A stretch of 37,117 nucleotides of DNA from NCBI GenBank assembly GCA_001817215.1, contig MHHX01000006.1:383-37499 (forward strand), written 5' to 3'. A model generated the notes under the pieces. It did not search any database and was not told the DNA's origin. It was given only the letters and a program-made list of their open reading frames with translations. The translations under genes were made by a program, and so were the position numbers. Source of the stretch: Candidatus Brennerbacteria bacterium RIFOXYC1_FULL_41_11. GTDB lineage: Bacteria; Patescibacteriota; Minisyncoccia; UBA6257; Brennerbacteraceae. Below, in pieces: positions 1-5,565 of this stretch. How positions within the stretch are numbered: the stretch's first letter is position 1; each line of letters opens with the position of its first letter.

Positions 1-1
1 G

Positions 2-49
2 CCGTTTTGGGAAAGGGTTGCCTCGAAACTTCGTGGCACCCATATCTAA
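2..49 (+). CDS. Possible 3' end of a gene entering from the left edge
   Basis: An open frame runs from the left edge to a TAA at 47-49 and would encode the last 15 residues of a protein (ending RGTHI). The frame is too short to identify, and there is no upstream sequence to confirm it is coding. It lies about 50 bases before the next gene on the same strand, which fits a gene end, but chance is a fair alternative. Confidence 0.2.
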   Translation, partial: PFWERVASKLRGTHI

Positions 50-99
50 CCTCCACCTAACCTTAATATTAAATTATTTTAAAAATCAAAGCCTCAATC

Positions 100-411
100 A
101 TGAAAAATTTTAAATATCTCACTCAAACATTCCCTTACGCTGTTGGTGTTTTCGCCTATGTTTCTGGCATAGCTTATTTTATTTTCAATGCCGAGAGTAT
201 TTTTAACGAAGATGCCCAAAGTTTTCTGATTCCGGTTTTCATGCTTCTGCTTTTTATTGTTTCCGCCACAATCACCAGCGCCTTGGTTTTGTATAAACCA
301 ATCCAGTTATTTTTATCGGGTGAGAAAAAACCAGCGATTCTGACGCTAGTCGCGACGCTAACTTGGTTAATACTCTTTTTACTGCTTGTCATTCTCAGGC
401 TTTCTAAATAA
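100..411 (+). CDS. Small three-helix membrane protein
   Basis: This 103-residue protein is of unknown function. Three hydrophobic segments are visible, at about residues 13-30, 40-65 and 80-100. Two short charged loops separate them, the second containing SGEKK. There is no signal peptidase site or known motif. It is short, hydrophobic and ends in a basic tail, like many small membrane proteins of Patescibacteria. No strong Shine-Dalgarno sequence precedes the ATG. An AT-rich hairpin with a T run follows at 440-461, suggesting a one-gene transcript. The function is not inferable; a role as a small membrane scaffold or secretion-associated protein would be a guess. Confidence 0.7.
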   Translation: MKNFKYLTQTFPYAVGVFAYVSGIAYFIFNAESIFNEDAQSFLIPVFMLLLFIVSATITSALVLYKPIQLFLSGEKKPAILTLVATLTWLILFLLLVILRLSK

Positions 412-439
412 AGACATTAACAGCGCACGTTGAGACTCT

Positions 440-461
440 TATCTCTAAAAAGAGATATTTT
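440..461 (+). terminator. Weak intrinsic terminator after the small membrane protein
   Basis: TATCTCT at 440-446 pairs with AGAGATA at 451-457 around an AAAA loop, followed by TTTT. The stem is AT-rich, so termination is likely partial. Confidence 0.45.
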
Positions 462-491
462 AATGTTTGTTTCAGAATGCTAAGATGACAC

Positions 492-699
492 TACATGCGT
501 GACTAACGCGAGAGGCCGACCCCACTCGCTTATCCACGCGATGTAAACAAGATGCTGTCTTGGCATTGCCATGCCAAACCCATGATCAGCTTGAACCCTA
601 CGAATCGGCAGGCATACTCAAGCGACCACATAACCAGATCGTGGCGGCCAAGACAGCATCGGCACACCTCCCTGATTCAATCGGGGAGGGTGTTTTTTT
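492..699 (+). ncRNA. Structured non-coding RNA, unknown class, with its own terminator
   Basis: There is no credible ORF here, but the stretch is rich in complementary arms. ACATGCGTG at 493-501 pairs with CACGCGATGT at 535-544 (one bulge), enclosing GCGAG/CTCGC (508-512/525-529). A perfect 14-bp helix joins 551-564 with 647-660 and encloses GCTTGA/TCAAGC (589-594/618-623) and CCAC/GTGG. TGCC repeats at 567-570 and 572-575 can pair with GGCAGGCA at 607-614, crossing the GCTTGA helix, so a pseudoknot is possible. A -10-like TAAGAT at 481-486 would start the RNA near 493; its -35 is poor. A GC-rich hairpin plus T7 ends it near 699. I looked for the RNase P, tmRNA and SRP consensus elements and did not find them. 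A 6S-like RNA remains possible. The strand is inferred from the T run. Confidence 0.6.
665..699 (+). terminator. Intrinsic terminator of the 492-699 RNA
   Basis: CACCTCCC at 665-672 pairs with GGGAGGGTG at 684-692 with one bulge, followed by seven T residues at 693-699. The T run overlaps the -35 box of the next promoter. Confidence 0.75.
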
Positions 700-726
700 G
701 ACAAAACCATGATTATGGTTTATAAA
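698..726 (+). promoter_or_regulatory. Consensus sigma-70-type promoter with a palindrome in its spacer
   Basis: TTGACA (698-703), a 17-base spacer and TATAAA (721-726) make a near-perfect promoter for the gene at 752. The spacer carries AACCAT-GATT-ATGGTT (705-720), a 6-bp inverted repeat. This is placed as a repressor operator would be; that role is inference. Confidence 0.7.
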
Positions 727-751
727 TGCTTAAACCACCAAGGAGGTTTAC

Positions 752-1246
752 ATGTTCAACTACAAAGATCTTAATGGAGACAATATTTCAGGAGCAGAAT
801 CAAACTTCTGGATTTTAATGATCATTAATCTCGTTTTTAGCTATTTCAAAGACAACCTGATATCGTTGCCGAATCAATTTCCGATTCCGACATTTATCGA
901 AACCGTTGTTTTCTTCGCTCCGATCATCTTATTCATTCTGCAGATTGAAGAAGGTGTAAGAATTTTTGTCTTGCAAAAAGATCTGCAAAAAATTGTCTGC
1001 TCATCGAGAAAAAGAATTGAAAAGGCGAAGCAAAACACAATCGCTTGGGCATGTCTCTCCTTGGCGCCGCTTGCTTGTTCACTTTTCTCTCTTGATCCCG
1101 GAGGTATTTCACCAAAAATCTTTATCCTCCCGACTACTTCTCTGGTCTTCATGGCACAGATTTGGGGATTCAGACACTGGCGCCTGAAATGCGAAGAAGA
1201 ACAAGCATTGCAAAAAATTCTGACAGAAGAAGCGGAAAGGTTATGA
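752..1246 (+). CDS. Membrane protein of unknown function, 164 aa
   Basis: Function is unknown. Hydrophobic stretches lie at about residues 20-32, 50-64, 96-112 and 124-140, with a basic cytoplasmic-looking loop between (RKRIEKAKQ) and a charged C-terminal tail rich in Glu. The start is well supported: AAGGAGG at 740-746 lies at ideal spacing before the ATG. A consensus promoter and a strong terminator bracket the gene, so it is an independent, probably well expressed unit. AAACC (732-736) can pair with GGTTT (744-748) around the Shine-Dalgarno core, so translation may be modulated. No homolog family is recognised. Confidence 0.75.
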   Translation: MFNYKDLNGDNISGAESNFWILMIINLVFSYFKDNLISLPNQFPIPTFIETVVFFAPIILFILQIEEGVRIFVLQKDLQKIVCSSRKRIEKAKQNTIAWACLSLAPLACSLFSLDPGGISPKIFILPTTSLVFMAQIWGFRHWRLKCEEEQALQKILTEEAERL

Positions 1247-1247
1247 A

Positions 1248-1281
1248 AAAAATAAGTCCCTGATAACGGGGACTTATTTTT
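1248..1281. terminator. Bidirectional intrinsic terminator
   Basis: A perfect 13-bp stem (1248-1260 with 1269-1281) has a run of A on the left and T on the right. It serves both the + gene ending at 1246 and the converging rplK operon. Confidence 0.9.
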
Positions 1282-1292
1282 CGTAAAAAACC

Positions 1293-1718
1293 TTATTCTT
1301 CAAACTCTACGCCCATTGACCGAGCCGTACCACGAATAGTTTTTTCTGCAGTTTTTTTATCGTAAACATTCATATCGGCCATTTTCTTCTCCACCATCTC
1401 TTGAAGCTGTTTTTTTGAAACCTTGCCGATTTTTTTCTTGTTCGGCACGCCAGAACCTTTTTCCGCGCCAACGGCTTTTCTCAACAAATCAGAAACCGGC
1501 GGCGTTTTCATAATGTACTCGAAACTTCGATCTTTAAAAATCGTAATCTCAACCGGAATAATATCAGTGCCTCGATCCGCCGTGGCATCGTTAAATTTTT
1601 TAACAAACTCACCGATATTAACACCGTGCTGACCCAGGGCCGGACCCAAAGGCGGCTGCGGCGTCGCCTTGCCGGCTTGAATCTGAAGCTTCAAAACTGC
1701 TTTAATTTCTTTTGCCAT
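1293..1718 (-). CDS. rplK: 50S ribosomal protein L11
   Basis: L11 binds the GTPase-associated region of 23S rRNA and contacts elongation factors. The 141-residue length is normal. The N-terminal half has the conserved Gly/Pro-rich stretch [16 protein letters not shown] (about residues 20-35). The C-terminal RNA-binding half carries [12 protein letters not shown] and ends [10 protein letters not shown], all family hallmarks. It is the last gene of secE-nusG-rplK, 36 bases after nusG. In most bacteria rplA (L1) follows. Here the operon ends at a bidirectional terminator with no rplA, so L1 is encoded elsewhere or absent. Some CPR lineages are reported to lack L1. Confidence 0.97.
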   Translation of the reverse strand: MAKEIKAVLKLQIQAGKATPQPPLGPALGQHGVNIGEFVKKFNDATADRGTDIIPVEITIFKDRSFEYIMKTPPVSDLLRKAVGAEKGSGVPNKKKIGKVSKKQLQEMVEKKMADMNVYDKKTAEKTIRGTARSMGVEFEE

Positions 1719-1754
1719 ATGCTTTTTAAACTCAAAATACTAATTTTCCAAAAA

Positions 1755-2300
1755 CTATAGTTTTTTAATCTGTAAAAAATCCAGTTCCACCGGAGTTTCA
1801 CGACCCAAAAAATTAACCATAACTTTAACCTTGCCTCGGTCGTGATCCACCTCGCTCAGCTTTCCATCCTGATCTTTGAACGGCCCATCAGTAATTCTCA
1901 CCAGATCACCGATACCGGCATCCATGACATACTGCGGCTCCCCGGTCTCCAACTGTTTCAAGATATCATCCATTTCTTTTTTATCAACCGGAATCGGAGT
2001 AATGCCAGAACCGACAAACCCTGTCACTTGCGGCGTGTTCCTGACTACATACCAAGACTCATCCGTGACAATCATCTCCACGAAAACATACCCAGGAAAC
2101 AATCTCTCTTCTATATTCACTTTCTTTCCGGCACGAATCTTAACTCTTTCGAGCTTCGGCACCAAGACATTAAAAATCCTGTCTTCCATATTAAAAGACT
2201 CAATCCTCTGACGAAGGTTCCTGGCCACCGCGTCTTCATAACCGGAATAGGTGTGAATGACGTACCAGTTTTTTTCTTGCGATAACTGCTGCTTAGCCAT
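1755..2300 (-). CDS. nusG: Transcription termination/antitermination factor NusG
   Basis: NusG binds the RNA polymerase clamp and couples it to ribosomes or Rho. The 181-residue protein has the NGN domain (about residues 10-115, starting NWYVIHTYSGYEDAVARNL, with FPGYVFVEM) and a C-terminal KOW domain (about residues 128-181, GDLVRITDGPFKDQDGKL). This is a standard two-domain protein with no insertion. It sits between secE (6-base gap) and rplK, the conserved bacterial order. NusG-mediated polymerase-ribosome coupling is relevant because the pheST and trpS leaders in this window appear to depend on coupled translation. Confidence 0.97.
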   Translation of the reverse strand: MAKQQLSQEKNWYVIHTYSGYEDAVARNLRQRIESFNMEDRIFNVLVPKLERVKIRAGKKVNIEERLFPGYVFVEMIVTDESWYVVRNTPQVTGFVGSGITPIPVDKKEMDDILKQLETGEPQYVMDAGIGDLVRITDGPFKDQDGKLSEVDHDRGKVKVMVNFLGRETPVELDFLQIKKL

Positions 2301-2306
2301 TATCCG

Positions 2307-2501
2307 TTATTTAACAATGATCTTTTCAATTATCTGTAGAAAGCCGAAATCAAACAGTCCCAAAAACATCGCCATCACGCCGGAAAAAAACAAGATAATA
2401 ATAAGGTACCTCGTCGCCTCTTGTTTCGTCGGCCAAGAAACTTTTTGCAACTCGATCTTAGTCTCTTTCAAATAATTTTCCAAAAACTTAAAGAGTTTCA
2501 T
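2307..2501 (-). CDS. secE: Preprotein translocase subunit SecE
   Basis: SecE is the small essential clamp of the SecYEG channel. The 64-residue minimal form has an amphipathic N-terminal helix, the conserved motif EL(Q)KVSWPTKQE (about residues 18-28) and one transmembrane helix (about 32-57). It opens the secE-nusG-rplK operon. No Shine-Dalgarno precedes the ATG. Instead TGTTATAAT, an extended -10 element, lies 6 bases upstream of the ATG, so a leaderless transcript is possible. A second, more distal promoter lies further upstream. Confidence 0.95.
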   Translation of the reverse strand: MKLFKFLENYLKETKIELQKVSWPTKQEATRYLIIILFFSGVMAMFLGLFDFGFLQIIEKIIVK

Positions 2502-2507
2502 TTTTTT

Positions 2508-2584
2508 ATTATAACAAAAATTTGACTAATCTAAAAAGGCCTCACGGCCTGAGATAAATATAGCAGAAATGAGATAATTGTCAA
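2508..2584 (-). promoter_or_regulatory. Tandem promoters and a short hairpin upstream of secE
   Basis: On the minus strand, TTGACA (2584-2579), 16 bases and TATATT (2562-2557) form a consensus promoter. Downstream, AGGCC-GTGA-GGCCT (2550-2537) followed by a T run forms a terminator-like hairpin at the transcript's 5' end. Next, TGTTATAAT (2516-2508) forms an extended -10 that would start transcription at the secE ATG. Confidence 0.6.
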
Positions 2585-2620
2585 ATAATTCTTTGGGACG
2601 CATCCCTTCCTTTATTTCGT

Positions 2621-3163
2621 TCAATCCCCGTACGTCACCCGGTATCTTTCTTGCGAGATCAAAATTTCTTTTTTGACTGCTTCAGTCTTTTCCCAGCCAA
2701 TCACCTGGACTTTTTTCCCTTGCAGATGCTTGTAAGTTTCGAAATAATGTCCAATCTCTTCAAGTAAATGCGGAGAGAACCTTTCAATATCTTCAAGGGT
2801 TGTAATCATGTTAAACCTCGGATTTTTGTTTTGGACTGCCAAAACCTTGCTGTCTGACTCTCCAGAATCGACCATTTTCAAAAGTCCGATCGGCCTCGCT
2901 TCAACCAGACAACCAGGGAAGACCGGCTCATTGCCCATGACCAAAATATCCAGAGAATCGCCGTCTTCTGAAAGAGTATGCGGAATAAAGCCATAATCCA
3001 ACGGCGAGTGAACCGCTGAATAAAAAGCGCGATCCAAACGAATGACGCCGAATTCTTTGTCGAGCTCATATTTGTTCTGACTACCCTTGGGAATTTCAAT
3101 CAAGGCATTAACAATCTCGGGCGTTTTTGACCCAGTCGGAATTTTATCAAAAAAATGATTCAT
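2621..3163 (-). CDS. ppa: Inorganic pyrophosphatase (family I)
   Basis: Hydrolyses pyrophosphate to phosphate, pulling nucleotide polymerisation and tRNA charging forward. The 180-residue cytosolic protein shows family I signatures: IEIPKGSQNKYE near the N-terminus, YGFIPHTLSEDGDSLDILVM (about residues 57-76) with the metal-binding Asp residues, and a C-terminal KK-x-GW segment. The start chosen is the ATG at 3163 (MNHFFDKIPTG). An upstream extension to 3223 would overlap the alkyltransferase gene and adds residues unlike the family. It lies 13 bases after the alkyltransferase gene in the same direction. Confidence 0.95.
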   Translation of the reverse strand: MNHFFDKIPTGSKTPEIVNALIEIPKGSQNKYELDKEFGVIRLDRAFYSAVHSPLDYGFIPHTLSEDGDSLDILVMGNEPVFPGCLVEARPIGLLKMVDSGESDSKVLAVQNKNPRFNMITTLEDIERFSPHLLEEIGHYFETYKHLQGKKVQVIGWEKTEAVKKEILISQERYRVTYGD

Positions 3164-3176
3164 AATTTTTTGTAAA

Positions 3177-3566
3177 TTAATTACGATGCCACAGATGTTT
3201 TTCCAAATCCACGTGCGTCTCATTAATAAACCTTACCCCTTCTTTTAAAAGCCGTCGTTTCTGCTCCCGCCAACCCCCAGAAAAAGCATAGTTCAAGGCA
3301 ACGCCACCGTTCTTATTCACCACCCTATGACAAGGGATTTTTAAATCAGTGTTACCGTGCAAAGCCCAACCAACCTTCCTTGCATCCCTTGTCCCTAAAA
3401 CCGAAGCGATCTGGCCATAAGTCATGACTTTGCCTTCAGGAATTCCCTTGGCGACGGAATAAACCCTTCTGAAAAAACCACTTCTTTCTTTCTCAATCTG
3501 TGACTGTTGAAGTTGCAACTCTTGTCCACCAACTTTCGGTTTGACTTTTGACACTTCCTCAAACAT
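3177..3566 (-). CDS. Methylated-DNA--protein-cysteine methyltransferase (C-terminal domain only)
   Basis: Suicide repair protein that moves alkyl groups from O6-alkylguanine to its own cysteine. It is 129 residues long and contains only the DNA-binding/catalytic domain. Visible signatures are GKVMTYGQIA, the helix-turn-helix region with the arginine finger (ARKVGWAL), and the active site IPCHRVV. The Cys is intact, so this is an Ogt/MGMT-type enzyme rather than an alkyltransferase-like protein, which has Trp there. The start at 3566 overlaps the gyrB stop by 8 bases and has GGAG at good spacing inside gyrB, implying translational coupling. The low-complexity N-terminal 30 residues are unlike the family. 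Confidence 0.9.
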   Translation of the reverse strand: MFEEVSKVKPKVGGQELQLQQSQIEKERSGFFRRVYSVAKGIPEGKVMTYGQIASVLGTRDARKVGWALHGNTDLKIPCHRVVNKNGGVALNYAFSGGWREQKRRLLKEGVRFINETHVDLEKHLWHRN

Positions 3567-5565
3567 CAATCTCCTTAACCAAACTAGCCTGAGACTGAAT
3601 AAACTTTTTCCTCGGTAAAACCTCGTCACCCATCAACACGTCAAAGAGCTTGTCTGCTTCAACAGCATCTTCAATGGTCACTCGGTTCAAAACCCTAGCT
3701 TTCGGATCCATAGTTGTTTCCCAAAGTTCCTCAGCGTTCATCTCGCCCAGACCCTTAAACCGTTGAATGGACGCGCCTTTAATTTTCTCCTCGGCGACAT
3801 CGGTTTCCATAATCTCTTCGACTTCCGATTCTTTGATTTTCGCCTTAACACCGAGAGTCTGAGATTTTATTTTCTGAAGTTCCGCTACGATCCTGTCTCT
3901 TTCTCCGTCTGAATATGCATACCTAATCTCTTTGCCTTTCTTAATTTTGTAAAGCGGCGGCTGAGCGATATACAAATATCCGGCATCAATCACCGGTTGA
4001 AAATATCTGAAAAACAGCGTCAGAAGCAACGTTCTGATGTGCATGCCATCAACATCCGCATCTGTCATGATGATAATTTTATGATATCGAATTTTCGCCA
4101 AATTGAACTCATTGGCGATCGCCGTACCCAATGCAATCACCAAAGTTCTGACCTCCTCATTTATTAGCATTTTTTCCATCCTGGCTTTTTCAACATTCAG
4201 CGGCTTGCCGCGCAAAGGCAATATTGCTTGAGTTTGTCTGTCTCTACCACCTTTAGCCGAACCGCCAGCTGACGGACCCTCAACAATGAACAGTTCTGAT
4301 TCCTCCGGTTTTTTTGATGAACAATCAGCAAGCTTTCCTGGCAACCCAGCGCCCTCTAAAGCCCCCTTCCTCAAAACAGACTCCTTGGCGGCCTTAGCTG
4401 CCACTCTGGCTTTTTGCGCCAAAAGAACTTTTTCGATAATGGCCCTGGCATCATTCTGATTTTTCTCCAAGAACTCTTTCAGGCTTGCCGAGACAACAGA
4501 GTCAACGCTTGACCGCGCTTCAGGATTTCCAAGCTTTGCTTTTGTTTGACCTTCAAACTGAGGAGAACTCAATTTGACTGAGACCACCGCCACTAAACCT
4601 TCACGAACATCATCGCCGGTAAATGCTTCTATGTTTTTAAAATACCCGTTCTGTTTGGCATAATCATTCAAAACCCTTGTCAAGGCCGTCCTGAACCCGG
4701 TTAGGTGCATGCCACCTTCTCCGGTTTTAATGTTATTGGCGAATGAAACTTCCATCGGTTGAAGATCGTCAACAAAACAAAGGCTCACCTCAACCGACAT
4801 CGAATCAAAATCTTTTTTGACATAGAAAATATTATTGTGAAGCTGCTCAAGATCTTCGGTAAGATATTTTAGATAAGAAATCACGCCACCCTCAAAATAA
4901 AAAACATATTTGAAAAGAGCGTTACCGTCCCTTTCGTCGAAAACCGAGATTTTTGTTTTTGAAATCAGATAAGCCTGTTCGCGCAAATGATCAATGATCC
5001 GCTTGAAATCAAGTTTCATCTCCAAAAATATCTCAGGATCAGCATCAAAAATCACTGTTGTACCGGTTCGGTCAGTTCTCTCCTTTTTCTCAACTTTTGT
5101 TGTCGGCTTGCCCCGAGCATATTCCTGAGTCCACAGAAAACCGTCACGCTCAACTTCAACGCGTAACCACTTTGACAAAGCGTTAACCACTGAGACGCCG
5201 ACACCATGCAAGCCTCCTGAAATTTTGTAAGAATCGCCACCGAATTTACCGCCGGCATGAAGCGTGCAAAGCACCGTTTCCAAGGCTGATTTTTTTGTCT
5301 GCGGATGGATGTCAACCGGGATGCCACGACCATTATCTTTCACCGAAACTCTGCTGTTAGGCAAAAGCTTGATCTCAATTTCTGAAGCGTAACCGTTCTG
5401 AGCTTCATCCAAAGAGTTATCTACAACTTCCCAAATCAAATGATGCAAACCGTCAACCCCTGTCGAGCCAATATACATACCCGGCCTTTTCCTGACCGGC
5501 TCCAAACCTTCCAGAACATAAATATCTTTGGCCGAATAACTTTTTACTTCTTCTTTTTTTATCAT
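3559..5565 (-). CDS. gyrB: DNA gyrase subunit B
   Basis: ATPase and TOPRIM subunit of the type II topoisomerase that introduces negative supercoils. The 668-residue protein has a GHKL ATPase domain (LEGLEPVRKRPGMYIG; VVDNSLDEA; DNGRGIPV; GLHGVGVSVVNALS), a transducer domain, TOPRIM (ELFIVEGPSAGGSAK; MTDADVDGMHIRTLLLT) and the C-terminal gyrase B segment (QRFKGLGEMN). The usual EGDSAGG reads EGPSAGG, replacing an Asp that aligns with E. coli GyrB D426 in the quinolone-resistance region. It overlaps pheT by 4 bases (ATGA) and the alkyltransferase gene by 8, so it belongs to one pheS-pheT-gyrB cotranscript. ParE is an alternative, but the length and motifs fit GyrB. Confidence 0.95.
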   Translation of the reverse strand: MIKKEEVKSYSAKDIYVLEGLEPVRKRPGMYIGSTGVDGLHHLIWEVVDNSLDEAQNGYASEIEIKLLPNSRVSVKDNGRGIPVDIHPQTKKSALETVLCTLHAGGKFGGDSYKISGGLHGVGVSVVNALSKWLRVEVERDGFLWTQEYARGKPTTKVEKKERTDRTGTTVIFDADPEIFLEMKLDFKRIIDHLREQAYLISKTKISVFDERDGNALFKYVFYFEGGVISYLKYLTEDLEQLHNNIFYVKKDFDSMSVEVSLCFVDDLQPMEVSFANNIKTGEGGMHLTGFRTALTRVLNDYAKQNGYFKNIEAFTGDDVREGLVAVVSVKLSSPQFEGQTKAKLGNPEARSSVDSVVSASLKEFLEKNQNDARAIIEKVLLAQKARVAAKAAKESVLRKGALEGAGLPGKLADCSSKKPEESELFIVEGPSAGGSAKGGRDRQTQAILPLRGKPLNVEKARMEKMLINEEVRTLVIALGTAIANEFNLAKIRYHKIIIMTDADVDGMHIRTLLLTLFFRYFQPVIDAGYLYIAQPPLYKIKKGKEIRYAYSDGERDRIVAELQKIKSQTLGVKAKIKESEVEEIMETDVAEEKIKGASIQRFKGLGEMNAEELWETTMDPKARVLNRVTIEDAVEADKLFDVLMGDEVLPRKKFIQSQASLVKEIDV

